The notes: generated by a model not told the origin, from the sequence alone. 8,083 nucleotides of DNA from an uncultured Bacteroidia bacterium (GCA_902795785.1 CADBMK010000044.1:1-8083), one strand, 5' to 3'; positions 1 through 6,269 are shown, counted from the stretch's first letter. Numbers and translations are program-made.

Positions 1-1091
1 AGGTAATTCACCGTAGACTTTCCAGGCTTGACTCCAGGTATGAATCCGCCGTTCTGCTTCATGTTCTCTGCCATAGACTGTGGGTTCACAGTAACTGCGG
101 TATAGAAGAATGTGAAGATCACAACGAGAATACCGAAAGTAAAATTATACAAGAAACCAGTATAGTTGCCGAATGCAGCTGCAAGTCCCTGTGTAGTCTC
201 GAACTTAGAGAATACAAGTGGGAAAAGCATCAACGCCTGAGCGAAGATGATAGGCATAACGCCTGCCGCATTGATCTTAAGCGGGATGTACTGACGTACT
301 CCACCGTACTGCTTGTTGCCGATAACCCTCTTTGCATACTGAACTGGAACTCTTCTTACACCCTGTACAAGAGCGATTGCTGCGATAAGTACAAGGAACC
401 ATACGATGATTTCCACAACGAGGAGAAGCGGACCACCGTTGGTGGTTGTGAACTTCTCACCGAATTCAGCAATGATTGCTGAAGGGAAGCGGGCAACGAT
501 ACCGATCATAATTATGAGGGAAATACCGTTACCGATACCTCTGTCAGTAATTCTTTCACCGAGCCACATTACGAACATTGAGCCTGCCATAAGGATGATG
601 GTAGATACAATGTTGAACATATATGTGCTCCAGCCGAGTTTTTCAACCGCAACGAATGCAGAGCCCGGAATCTGCTGGTGAACAGCAGCCATATAGGCAG
701 GACCCTGGATGCAGAGGATCAGGATGGTCAGATACCTTGTGATCTGATTCATCTTCTTTCGGCCACTTTCTCCCTCCATCTGCATCTTTCTGAAGTAAGG
801 GACGAACACTCCGAGGAGCTGCACTACGATGGACGCAGAAATGTAAGGCATCACACCGAGGGCAAAGATCGAAGCATTACCGAATGCTCCGCCTGAGAAC
901 ATGTTCAGGAGGCCGACAAGACCGTCCTGAGTCTTATCCTGGAGTGATGCGAGAAGATTCGCATCGATACCAGGAAGGACTACAAAACAGCCGAGTCTAT
1001 AAACGAGCACCAAGAGAAGCGTATAAACGATTCTCTTGCGGAGCTCTTCAATCCTGAAGATGTTCTTAATTGTCTCTATGAACTTCTTCAT
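1..1091 (-). CDS. secY: Protein translocase subunit SecY (partial, C-terminal end beyond window)
   Basis: SecY is the pore-forming inner-membrane subunit of the SecYEG translocon, which exports unfolded proteins and inserts membrane proteins. I translated the minus strand from ATG 1091-1089. It stays open to the window edge for 363 codons, against a usual length of about 440-450, so the last 80 or so residues are missing. The start reads MKKFIETIKNIFRIEELRKR, typical of SecY. The plug and TM2 region (SGGAFGNASIFALGVMPYI) is at about residues 66-84, and the second SecY signature region (MWLGERITDRGIGNG) is at about 175-189. The basic cytoplasmic loop RRVPVQYAKRV follows further on. Alternating hydrophobic segments fit a ten-helix protein. 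The gene lies 10 bases after rplO, its usual place at the end of the spc operon. No Shine-Dalgarno sequence is visible. Confidence 0.98.
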   Translation of the reverse strand, partial: MKKFIETIKNIFRIEELRKRIVYTLLLVLVYRLGCFVVLPGIDANLLASLQDKTQDGLVGLLNMFSGGAFGNASIFALGVMPYISASIVVQLLGVFVPYFRKMQMEGESGRKKMNQITRYLTILILCIQGPAYMAAVHQQIPGSAFVAVEKLGWSTYMFNIVSTIILMAGSMFVMWLGERITDRGIGNGISLIIMIGIVARFPSAIIAEFGEKFTTTNGGPLLLVVEIIVWFLVLIAAIALVQGVRRVPVQYAKRVIGNKQYGGVRQYIPLKINAAGVMPIIFAQALMLFPLVFSKFETTQGLAAAFGNYTGFLYNFTFGILVVIFTFFYTAVTVNPQSMAENMKQNGGFIPGVKPGKSTVNY

Positions 1092-1101
1092 TGCTTAGTG
1101 A

Positions 1102-1551
1102 TTATTCAATTACAGTAGCTTTTCCGCCGGCAGCCTCGATCTTGGCTACAGCAGACTTTGAGAATGCATCAGCAGTTACCTGGATGGCAGCGCTGATTTC
1201 GCCATTGCCAAGAACCTTTACGAGTTCGTTCTTAGCTGCAAGGCCTGCAAGCTTAATGTCTTCTGTGTTGATCTCGTTCTTACCGAACTTCTCAGCGAGA
1301 GCAGCGATAGCCGCTACGTTGACAGCCTTATACTCTACACGTGTAGGATTCTTGAAACCTCCCTTAGGGATACGTCTCTGGATAGGCATCTGGCCACCCT
1401 CGAATCCGATCTTGTGTGAGTAACCTGCACGTGCCTGAGCACCCTTGGTACCACGGGTAGCTGTACCACCCTTACCAGAGCCTTCGCCACGTCCTACTCT
1501 CTTGCTATTCTTTGTTGCACCTGCTGCAGGTTTCAAATTTTCCAATTTCAT
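1102..1551 (-). CDS. rplO: 50S ribosomal protein L15
   Basis: uL15 is a large-subunit protein that joins late in 50S assembly and contacts several 23S rRNA domains. The product is 149 aa, normal for the family. The N-terminus (MKLENLKPAAGATKNSKRVG) leads into the glycine- and arginine-rich extension (GRGEGSGKGGTATRGTKG, about residues 20-37) that threads into rRNA. The conserved GFEGGQMPIQRRIPKGGF segment follows at about 49-66, and a globular C-terminal domain completes the protein. The start is supported by a GGAGG motif 8 bases upstream. It sits between rpmD (16 bases upstream) and secY (10 bases downstream), the standard spc order. Confidence 0.98.
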   Translation of the reverse strand: MKLENLKPAAGATKNSKRVGRGEGSGKGGTATRGTKGAQARAGYSHKIGFEGGQMPIQRRIPKGGFKNPTRVEYKAVNVAAIAALAEKFGKNEINTEDIKLAGLAAKNELVKVLGNGEISAAIQVTADAFSKSAVAKIEAAGGKATVIE

Positions 1552-1559
1552 CTCTTAGT

Positions 1560-1564
1560 CCTCC
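1560..1564 (-). promoter_or_regulatory. Shine-Dalgarno-like GGAGG before rplO
   Basis: On the minus strand GGAGG is followed by 8 bases and then the rplO ATG. It lies in the 16-base gap after rpmD. Most Bacteroidota genes lack such a motif, so its presence here supports the chosen start and is itself notable. Confidence 0.6.
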
Positions 1565-1567
1565 AAA

Positions 1568-1747
1568 TTAGATTTCTTCAACAACTACGAGGTGACGTAC
1601 CTTAGCCAGCTGGCCTTCGGTAACAGGATTCTTCTCAACCTCTACTGTCTGGTGAAGTCTGTGGATGCCAAGAGTCTTGAGATTAGCGATCTGCCTCTTG
1701 GTAGAACCATTCTTGCTCACCACCTGTGTAATCTTATACTTTGCCAT
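1568..1747 (-). CDS. rpmD: 50S ribosomal protein L30
   Basis: uL30 is a small 50S protein bound to 23S rRNA. I found it by translating the gap between rplO and rpsE on the minus strand. ATG 1747-1745 opens a 59-codon frame ending in TAA at 1570-1568. The protein begins MAKYKITQVVSKNGSTKRQI, continues through the conserved core around NLKTLGIHRLHQTVEVEKNP (about residues 22-41), and ends VRHLVVVEEI. The length and the LGLxxxxxxxxV-type core match bacterial L30. AGGAG lies 9 bases upstream of the ATG, overlapping the rpsE stop codon, so translation is probably coupled to rpsE. rpsE ends 12 bases upstream and rplO begins 16 bases downstream. Confidence 0.96.
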   Translation of the reverse strand: MAKYKITQVVSKNGSTKRQIANLKTLGIHRLHQTVEVEKNPVTEGQLAKVRHLVVVEEI

Positions 1748-1756
1748 TGCTTAAGT

Positions 1757-1761
1757 CTCCT
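1757..1761 (-). promoter_or_regulatory. Shine-Dalgarno-like AGGAG before rpmD
   Basis: AGGAG on the minus strand sits 9 bases before the rpmD ATG and overlaps the rpsE stop codon. The placement suggests re-initiation by ribosomes finishing rpsE. Confidence 0.5.
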
Positions 1762-2278
1762 ATCCGTTAAATACCTTACTCATAGGAACTCCGCGGAGGC
1801 CTGCTACAGTGTAAGCGTCTCTCATCTCTGTAAGGGCTGCAACTGTAGCCTTTACAAGGTTGTGAGGGTTTGATGAACCCTTAGACTTTGCAAGCACGTT
1901 CTGGATACCAGCAGACTCGAATACGGCACGCATGGCACCACCGGCCTTAACACCGGTACCAGGAGCTGCAGGCTTCATGAATACGCGTGATCCACCGAAT
2001 TTTGCTTCCTGCTCGTGAGGAATTGTAGTGTTGATTACAGGAATCTTTACGAGATTCTTCTTTGCATCCTCAACACCCTTTGCGATAGCGGCTGTAACCA
2101 CATTGGCTTTTCCAAGACCATAGCCTACAACGCCGTTCTCGTCACCTACGACAACAATTGCTGCGAAGCGGAAGTGACGACCACCCTTAGTAACCTTTGT
2201 TACTCTCTGGATGGCGACAAGTCTGTCCTTAAGCTCAAGTTCAGATGTCTTTACTCTTTTAACATTTGTATTTGCCAT
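1760..2278 (-). CDS. rpsE: 30S ribosomal protein S5
   Basis: uS5 is a 30S protein near the mRNA entry site. It affects decoding accuracy, and mutations in its N-terminal loop give spectinomycin resistance or ram phenotypes in other bacteria. The product is 172 aa. The N-terminal double-stranded RNA-binding-like domain spans about residues 15-80 and includes the KVTKGGRHFRFAAIVVVGD loop and strand. The GYGLGKANVV segment follows at about 52-61. The C-terminal domain carries KPAAPGTGVKAGGAMRAVFE at about 102-121 and ends with the NLVKATVAAL helix. No resistance change can be judged without a reference. No clear Shine-Dalgarno sequence precedes the ATG. rplR ends 10 bases upstream. Confidence 0.98.
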   Translation of the reverse strand: MANTNVKRVKTSELELKDRLVAIQRVTKVTKGGRHFRFAAIVVVGDENGVVGYGLGKANVVTAAIAKGVEDAKKNLVKIPVINTTIPHEQEAKFGGSRVFMKPAAPGTGVKAGGAMRAVFESAGIQNVLAKSKGSSNPHNLVKATVAALTEMRDAYTVAGLRGVPMSKVFNG

Positions 2279-2288
2279 AGTCTTTCAA

Positions 2289-2651
2289 TTAGAAATTAAG
2301 GCCACCTTCACGGGCAGCGTCAGCCAAACTTTTAACTCTGCCGTGGAAGAGGTAACCACCACGGTCGAATGCGATAGTAGTGATACCCTTTGCCAGCGCG
2401 CGCTCAGCGATTGCCTTGCCTACGATTGCGGCAGCCTCGATACCGCTCTTACCCTTTGTTTCAGCAGCAAGAGCCTTGTCGTTAGATGCAGCAGCTACGA
2501 GAGTCTTGCCCTGCTGGTCGTCGATAACCTGGACATAGATCTGCTTGTTGCTTCTGAATACGACCATTCTAGGTTTTTCAGCTGTACCGTTCACGTGCTT
2601 ACGGATACGGTAGTGAATCCTCTTTCTTCTTTCTATTCTGTTCAATGCCAT
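2289..2651 (-). CDS. rplR: 50S ribosomal protein L18
   Basis: uL18 binds 5S rRNA together with L5 and L25-type proteins and anchors the central protuberance of the 50S subunit. The product is 120 aa, normal length. The basic N-terminus (MALNRIERRKRIHYRIRKHV) is followed by the conserved PRMVVFRSNKQIYVQVIDD block at about residues 27-45. The C-terminal part has VGKAIAERALAKGI and then AFDRGGYLFHGRVKSLADAA at about 94-113. The start is supported by AGGAGG 8 bases upstream. It lies 15 bases after rplF and 10 bases before rpsE. Confidence 0.98.
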   Translation of the reverse strand: MALNRIERRKRIHYRIRKHVNGTAEKPRMVVFRSNKQIYVQVIDDQQGKTLVAAASNDKALAAETKGKSGIEAAAIVGKAIAERALAKGITTIAFDRGGYLFHGRVKSLADAAREGGLNF

Positions 2652-2659
2652 AATTCAGT

Positions 2660-2665
2660 CCTCCT
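2660..2665 (-). promoter_or_regulatory. Shine-Dalgarno-like AGGAGG before rplR
   Basis: A six-base AGGAGG on the minus strand lies 8 bases before the rplR ATG, in the 15-base gap after rplF. It is the longest Shine-Dalgarno match I found in the operon. Confidence 0.6.
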
Positions 2666-2666
2666 A

Positions 2667-3230
2667 TTATTTAGCTGAAGCGGTCTTGCCGGCCTTGCGA
2701 CGGAGCTGCTCGCCGACGAACTTGATACCCTTGCCCTTATAAGGCTCTGGTGCACGGAATGAACGGATTTTAGCTGCTACCTGTCCGATAAGCTGCTTGT
2801 CTGTGCTCCTGAGGATGAGGAGAGGGTTCTCTCCCTTCTTAACCTGAGGAACCTCAGCCTTTACCTCTGCAGGAAGCTTGAGGTGAATCTCGTGAGAGTA
2901 ACCGAGAGAGAAAGCGAGGACATTGCCACCCTTGTCTTCTACGCGGTAACCGACACCGACGAACTCCTGCTTTGTTTCATATCCAGTTGATACACCTACA
3001 ACCATGTTGTTTACAAGTGCACGATAGAGACCGTGCATTGAACGATGACGTGGGAGATCTGTAGGACGCTCGAACTTGATTTCATTGTCCTCAATGGTGA
3101 CCTTGATATCAGCATCAACTTTCTGGCTGAGCTCACCAAGAGGTCCTTTAACCTTCACAACGTTGCCAGGGAGAAGCTCTGCGCTCACCTTGTCCGGAAG
3201 GCTTACAGGTAATTTACCAATTCTTGACAT
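2667..3230 (-). CDS. rplF: 50S ribosomal protein L6
   Basis: uL6 binds near the sarcin-ricin loop and the factor-binding site of the 50S subunit. The product is 187 aa and shows two tandem L6 domains. The first opens MSRIGKLPVSLPDKV and carries VKGPLGELS at about residues 28-36. The second contains GVGYRVEDKGGNVLAFSLGY at about 92-111. The conserved C-terminal motif EPYKGKGIKF lies at about 161-170 and is followed by a basic tail ending KAGKTASAK. The gene follows rpsH by 18 bases and precedes rplR by 15 bases. No Shine-Dalgarno sequence is visible. Confidence 0.98.
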   Translation of the reverse strand: MSRIGKLPVSLPDKVSAELLPGNVVKVKGPLGELSQKVDADIKVTIEDNEIKFERPTDLPRHRSMHGLYRALVNNMVVGVSTGYETKQEFVGVGYRVEDKGGNVLAFSLGYSHEIHLKLPAEVKAEVPQVKKGENPLLILRSTDKQLIGQVAAKIRSFRAPEPYKGKGIKFVGEQLRRKAGKTASAK

Positions 3231-3248
3231 TATTAGTTTCTTTAAAGA

Positions 3249-3644
3249 TTAATAAACATAACAAATAACCTCACCGCCGACATTGAGATCCTTAGCCTCC
3301 TTGTCAGTGATGATACCCTTTGATGTTGAAAGGATAGCGATTCCGAGTCCGTTGAGGACACGTGGCATATTCTCTACATCAGTGTACTTACGAAGACCTG
3401 GAGTAGACACGCGCTGAATCTTCTTGATAGCGGCAGCCTTGGTCTGCGGATGGTACTTGAGGGCGAGTTTGATTGTGTTCTGAGGTTCAGCCTCAACAAC
3501 CTTGTAGCTGAGGATGTAACCCTTGTCACAAAGGATCTTGGTGATAGCGAGCTTCATCTTTGAAGCAGGCACCTCAACAACCTTCTTACCTGCGAGGTAA
3601 GCGTTGCGGACCCTTGTAAGATAATCTGCAATTGGATCAGTCAT
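3249..3644 (-). CDS. rpsH: 30S ribosomal protein S8
   Basis: uS8 is a primary 16S rRNA-binding protein of the 30S platform. In E. coli it also represses translation of the spc operon by binding mRNA near rplE; whether it does so here is unknown. The product is 131 aa and starts MTDPIADYLTRVRNAYLAGK. The central part includes the RVSTPGLRKYT segment at about residues 78-88. It ends with the conserved block LGIAILSTSKGIITDKEA at about 100-117 and GGEVICYVY at the C-terminus. It is preceded by the only long spacer in the operon (81 bases after rpsN), which contains a stable hairpin. Confidence 0.98.
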   Translation of the reverse strand: MTDPIADYLTRVRNAYLAGKKVVEVPASKMKLAITKILCDKGYILSYKVVEAEPQNTIKLALKYHPQTKAAAIKKIQRVSTPGLRKYTDVENMPRVLNGLGIAILSTSKGIITDKEAKDLNVGGEVICYVY

Positions 3645-3665
3645 TTTTTTAAGTTTTTGTGAACC

Positions 3666-3681
3666 GGCGTCCGGAGACGCC
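3666..3681 (-). promoter_or_regulatory. GC-rich UNCG-type hairpin in the rpsN-rpsH spacer
   Basis: The minus-strand transcript would read GGCGUC-UCCG-GACGCC, a perfect 6-bp stem closed by a C-G pair around a UCCG loop. That is a UNCG tetraloop, a class known for extra stability. It sits 22 bases before the rpsH ATG and about 44 bases after the rpsN stop. No U-run follows it in the direction of transcription, so an intrinsic terminator is unlikely. It may be a processing, stability or autoregulatory site, possibly for S8. That role is inference; only the hairpin is seen. Confidence 0.5.
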
Positions 3682-3725
3682 CGATATCCGATTGTTAAAT
3701 AATATTAATTGTGTTCAATAATCTG

Positions 3726-3995
3726 TTACCAGCTAGCCTTCTTAACTCCTGGGATGAGACCATTGCTGGCCATCTCACGGAACTGCATACGGCTGAGACC
3801 GAAGGCACGCATATAACCCTTTGGACGTCCGGTGAGGGAGCAACGGTTATGAAGACGTACCGGAGATGCGTTCTTAGGGAGCTTGTCAAGTGCTGCGTAA
3901 TCGCCAGCCTCCTTAAGTGCCTTTCTCTTCTCGGCGTACTTAGCAACGAGCTTCGCGCGCTTTACCTCGCGGGCTTTCATTGATTCTTTTGCCAT
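3726..3995 (-). CDS. rpsN: 30S ribosomal protein S14, zinc-independent form
   Basis: uS14 is a 30S head protein needed for late assembly. The product is 89 aa and starts MAKESMKAREVKRAKLVAKY. The conserved HNRCSLTGRPKGYMRAFGLS block lies at about residues 49-68, and the protein ends LIPGVKKASW. It has a single cysteine and no CxxC pairs, so it is the longer C-minus (zinc-free) form rather than the 61-residue zinc-ribbon form. It lies 8 bases after rplE. The usual spc neighbours surround it, but it is followed by an unusually long 81-base spacer before rpsH. No Shine-Dalgarno sequence is visible. Confidence 0.98.
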   Translation of the reverse strand: MAKESMKAREVKRAKLVAKYAEKRKALKEAGDYAALDKLPKNASPVRLHNRCSLTGRPKGYMRAFGLSRMQFREMASNGLIPGVKKASW

Positions 3996-4003
3996 CTTGT
4001 ATC

Positions 4004-4600
4004 TTATTTATTGTTTTTCTTGAAAGGCAGACCGAATGCTTCGAGAAGAGCGTGAGCCTCCTCATCAGTCTTTGCTGTAGTTACGAATGTAATCTCCATT
4101 CCGTGGATCCTAGGGTTCTTGTCGATCTCAACCTCTGGGAAGATGATCTGCTCCTTAAGACCGAGAGTGTAGTTACCCTGACCGTCGAGCTTGCCAGCGA
4201 TACCGTTGAAGTCACGGATACGAGGAAGTGATACACGGATAAGTCTCTCGAGGAACTCGTACATCTTCACGTCGCGAAGAGTAACCTTAACGCCGATAGG
4301 CATTCCCTTACGGAGATGGAAGTTAGAGATATCCTTCTTTGAAGAAGTGAGGACAGCCTTCTGACCTACGATTGTAGAAAGCTCTGCTGCTGCCTCCTCT
4401 ACGAGCTTCTTATCAGCTACTGCGTCACCGATACCCTCGTTGATGGTAATCTTAACGAGTCTTGGTGCCTGCATAACAGTCTCATAAGAGAACTTCTTTA
4501 CAAGAGCAGGAACGATCTCCTCCTTATATGTCTTCTTGAGAGCAGGAACATATCCTGCTGGAAGTGCTGTAGAAACAGCTGGGGTAGTTTTCTTTGCCAT
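4004..4600 (-). CDS. rplE: 50S ribosomal protein L5 with N-terminal extension
   Basis: uL5 binds 5S rRNA in the central protuberance and contacts P-site tRNA. The product is 198 aa, somewhat longer than the roughly 180-185 usual. The extra length is at the N-terminus: MAKKTTPAVSTALPAGYVPA precedes the normal beginning at LKKTYKEEIVPAL. Conserved blocks follow: VTINEGIGDA-type sequence (here KITINEGIGDA, about residues 50-60), SKKDISNFHLRKGMPIGVKV at about 86-105, RIRDFNGI at about 131-138 and ITFVTTAKTDEEA near 170-182. No other ATG, GTG or TTG lies in frame between the first codon and the conserved start, so the extension is probably real. The ATG overlaps the rplX stop by one base (TAATG), and AGGAG lies 8 bases upstream. 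Both point to coupling with rplX. Confidence 0.97.
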   Translation of the reverse strand: MAKKTTPAVSTALPAGYVPALKKTYKEEIVPALVKKFSYETVMQAPRLVKITINEGIGDAVADKKLVEEAAAELSTIVGQKAVLTSSKKDISNFHLRKGMPIGVKVTLRDVKMYEFLERLIRVSLPRIRDFNGIAGKLDGQGNYTLGLKEQIIFPEVEIDKNPRIHGMEITFVTTAKTDEEAHALLEAFGLPFKKNNK

Positions 4601-4917
4601 TACTTAATCTCCTCTCCTGATTTCTTAGCAAAACGAACCTTCTTTCCGTCAACTGTCTTGAAGCCAACGCGGCTTGCCTTTCCAGTTGCAGGATCAGCAA
4701 TCTGAAGGTTTGAAATGTGAATACCAGCCTCCTGCTTGATAATACCACCCTGAGGCTGCTTTGAATTAGGTTTGGTATGCTTGCTGACCATATTGATTCC
4801 TTCAACGATAACACGGTCATCTGCAGGGCTGACAGAAAGAACCTTTCCAGTCTTACCCTTGTCGTTTCCGGCGATCACTACTACGTTGTCGCCCTTTTTG
4901 ATTTTCAACTTGTTCAT
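4600..4917 (-). CDS. rplX: 50S ribosomal protein L24
   Basis: uL24 is an early 50S assembly protein that binds the 5' part of 23S rRNA. The product is 105 aa. The KOW motif is at the N-terminus: KKGDNVVVIAGNDKGKTGKV at about residues 7-26. The conserved VEGINMVSKHTKPN block follows at about 38-51, then GGIIKQEAGIHISNL at about 57-71 and a basic C-terminus. It overlaps rplE by one base at the TAATG junction and starts 12 bases after rplN. No Shine-Dalgarno sequence precedes it. Confidence 0.98.
   Translation of the reverse strand: MNKLKIKKGDNVVVIAGNDKGKTGKVLSVSPADDRVIVEGINMVSKHTKPNSKQPQGGIIKQEAGIHISNLQIADPATGKASRVGFKTVDGKKVRFAKKSGEEIK
4609..4613 (-). promoter_or_regulatory. Shine-Dalgarno-like AGGAG before rplE, inside the rplX end
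   Basis: AGGAG on the minus strand lies within the last codons of rplX, 8 bases before the rplE ATG, which itself overlaps the rplX stop (TAATG). This fits termination-reinitiation coupling. Confidence 0.55.
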
Positions 4918-4929
4918 GTCTATCGAATA

Positions 4930-5295
4930 TTAAAGGACCTCAGGAGCGAGTGAAACAACTTTCATATAATTCTCACGAAGCTCTCTGGCTACAGGGCCAA
5001 AGATACGTGTTCCGCGGAGTTCTCCAGCGCCGTTGAGAAGAACGCACGCATTGTCATCGAAACGGATATATGAACCATCTGGACGACGGATCTCTTTCTT
5101 TGTGCGAACAACGACAGCCTTAGACACTGAACCCTTCTTGGCGTCTCCGCCAGGGATAGCGCTCTTCACTGCTACGACGATCTTGTCGCCGACTGTTGCA
5201 TAACGGTGGTTTGTTCCTCCAAGCACACGGATACAAAGAACTTCCTTTGCACCGCTGTTGTCAGCCACCTGTAAACGTGATTCCTGCTGTATCAT
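4930..5295 (-). CDS. rplN: 50S ribosomal protein L14
   Basis: uL14 lies on the 50S interface, contributes to an intersubunit bridge and is the docking site for the silencing factor RsfS. The product is 121 aa, the standard length. It starts MIQQESRLQVADNSGAKEVL, with the DNSGAK signature at about residues 12-17. RVLGGTNHRYATVGDKIVVA follows at about 23-42, then the VVRTKKEIRRPDGSYIRFDD region at about 62-81. It ends GTRIFGPVARELREN (about 95-109) and VVSLAPEVL. rpsQ lies only 4 bases upstream and rplX begins 12 bases downstream. Confidence 0.98.
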   Translation of the reverse strand: MIQQESRLQVADNSGAKEVLCIRVLGGTNHRYATVGDKIVVAVKSAIPGGDAKKGSVSKAVVVRTKKEIRRPDGSYIRFDDNACVLLNGAGELRGTRIFGPVARELRENYMKVVSLAPEVL

Positions 5296-5299
5296 AATG

Positions 5300-5554
5300 C
5301 TACTTTGCTTTTTCTACGATTTCTACTAATCTCCAGTTCTTTGTCTTGCTGAGAGGACGAGTCTCCATGATGCGTACTGTATCACCTACACCGCACTCAT
5401 TCTTGTCATCCTGAGCAACGAACTTTGTGGTCTTCTTGACGAACTTGCCGTACAATGGGTGCATTTCCTTAACCTTGACTGCAACAACGATGGTCTTATC
5501 CATCTTGTCGCTGACCACTACACCGATTCTTTCCTTACGAAGATTTCTTTCCAT
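5300..5554 (-). CDS. rpsQ: 30S ribosomal protein S17
   Basis: uS17 is an early-binding 30S protein with an OB fold that binds 16S rRNA. The product is 84 aa. It starts MERNLRKERIGVVVSDKMDK, followed by TIVVAVKVKEMHPLYGKFVKK-type strands and loops. The C-terminal S17 signature GDTVRIMETRPLSKTKNWRL is at about residues 57-76. It lies 11 bases after rpmC and 4 bases before rplN. No Shine-Dalgarno sequence is seen. Confidence 0.98.
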   Translation of the reverse strand: MERNLRKERIGVVVSDKMDKTIVVAVKVKEMHPLYGKFVKKTTKFVAQDDKNECGVGDTVRIMETRPLSKTKNWRLVEIVEKAK

Positions 5555-5565
5555 AAGACAAAAAA

Positions 5566-5763
5566 TTACTTCTGATTCTTTTCTTTCTCAGCAAGGATAG
5601 TGATCATTCTGGCAATATCCTGTCTGGTCTTCTTAAACTTTGACGTATCCTCTAATGGAGAGATAGCGTGGTTGAGCTTCATATTGTCGAGATTGCTCTT
5701 CTCAACCTGGATGCGGTCCTGCAGATCTGCAATGGACATCTCGCGTACTTCTGATACTTTCAT
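5566..5763 (-). CDS. rpmC: 50S ribosomal protein L29
   Basis: uL29 sits at the peptide exit tunnel and helps form the docking site for trigger factor and SRP. The product is 65 aa, a two-helix hairpin by family knowledge. It starts MKVSEVREMSIADLQDRIQV and carries the conserved NMKLNHAISPLEDTSKFKKT loop at about residues 27-46. The second helix, RQDIARMITILAEKE, follows. The sequence shows the L29 features expected, including a basic C-terminus. It lies 20 bases after rplP and 11 bases before rpsQ. Confidence 0.97.
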   Translation of the reverse strand: MKVSEVREMSIADLQDRIQVEKSNLDNMKLNHAISPLEDTSKFKKTRQDIARMITILAEKEKNQK

Positions 5764-5783
5764 TTTACTGTCTCTTCATTAAA

Positions 5784-6203
5784 TTATTCAACATAGTCTC
5801 TGCGGACAACGAACTTGGTTGCTACTGGGAGCTTATTGGCTGCGAGACGCATAGCCTCCTTAGCAATTGCAAGAGATACGCCCTCTGCCTCAAAAAGGAT
5901 ACGGCCTGGGGTAACAGGAGCAACGAATCCCTGAGGATCACCCTTACCCTTACCCATACGGGTATCAAGAGGCTTCTTAGTGAATGGCTTAACAGGGAAG
6001 ACTCTGATCCAGATCTGACCTTCACGGTTCATGTAACGAGAGATTGCCTGACGAGCAGCCTCGAGCTGCTGTGCTGTAAGCCAACAATTTTCAAGGGTCT
6101 TGATGCCGAAAGAACCAAATGCAAGCTGGTTTCCTCTTCCAGAGTTACCCTTCATGCGGTTCTTCTGTTCCCTTCTAAATTTTGTTCTCTTAGGTTGTAA
6201 CAT
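5784..6203 (-). CDS. rplP: 50S ribosomal protein L16
   Basis: uL16 is a late 50S assembly protein next to the peptidyl transferase centre and A-site tRNA. The product is 139 aa. It starts MLQPKRTKFRREQKNRMKGN, followed by RGNQLAFGSFGIKTLE at about residues 23-38. The central block has RYMNREGQIWIRVFPVKPFT at about 56-75 and RMGKGKGDPQGFVAPVTPGR at about 82-101. It ends KFVVRRDYVE. It is the first gene of this transcription unit, although rpsC normally lies immediately upstream in the S10 cluster. A Bacteroidota-type promoter lies about 90 bases upstream. There is no Shine-Dalgarno sequence. Confidence 0.98.
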   Translation of the reverse strand: MLQPKRTKFRREQKNRMKGNSGRGNQLAFGSFGIKTLENCWLTAQQLEAARQAISRYMNREGQIWIRVFPVKPFTKKPLDTRMGKGKGDPQGFVAPVTPGRILFEAEGVSLAIAKEAMRLAANKLPVATKFVVRRDYVE

Positions 6204-6221
6204 TTCTGTATTACTTTAAAA

Positions 6222-6269
6222 TTATTTCCTAATTTTATCCAAGTAATTGAGTTTCAGCTGGTTGGGCAT
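6222..6269 (-). CDS. Possible 15-codon leader ORF ahead of rplP
   Basis: On the minus strand ATG 6269-6267 opens MPNQLKLNYLDKIRK and stops at TAA 6224-6222, 18 bases before the rplP start. GAGG lies 6 bases before the ATG. The -7 box of the rplP promoter ends 23 bases before it, a typical distance for a first gene in this phylum. The peptide is basic (five of 15 residues are K or R) and I recognise no family. It could be a regulatory leader peptide, the stub of a gene lost in rearrangement, or chance. GTCC and GGAC flanking the GAGG could form a weak 4-bp stem over it. Confidence 0.3.
   Translation of the reverse strand: MPNQLKLNYLDKIRK

Noticed and set aside
3666..3681. The rpsN-rpsH hairpin as an intrinsic terminator
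   Set aside because: The minus-strand sequence after the stem is GGTTCACAAAAAC, with no U-tract, and essential genes follow in the same operon.
406..3983. Several plus-strand open frames opposite the ribosomal protein genes and secY (for example 1091-1423, 2211-2678, 3711-3983)
   Set aside because: They are antisense to strongly conserved coding regions, have no recognisable domains and no Bacteroidota promoter, and are explained as shadows of the minus-strand genes.
3726..3995. Zinc-ribbon form of S14
   Set aside because: There are no CxxC pairs and the length is 89 residues, so it is the zinc-independent form.
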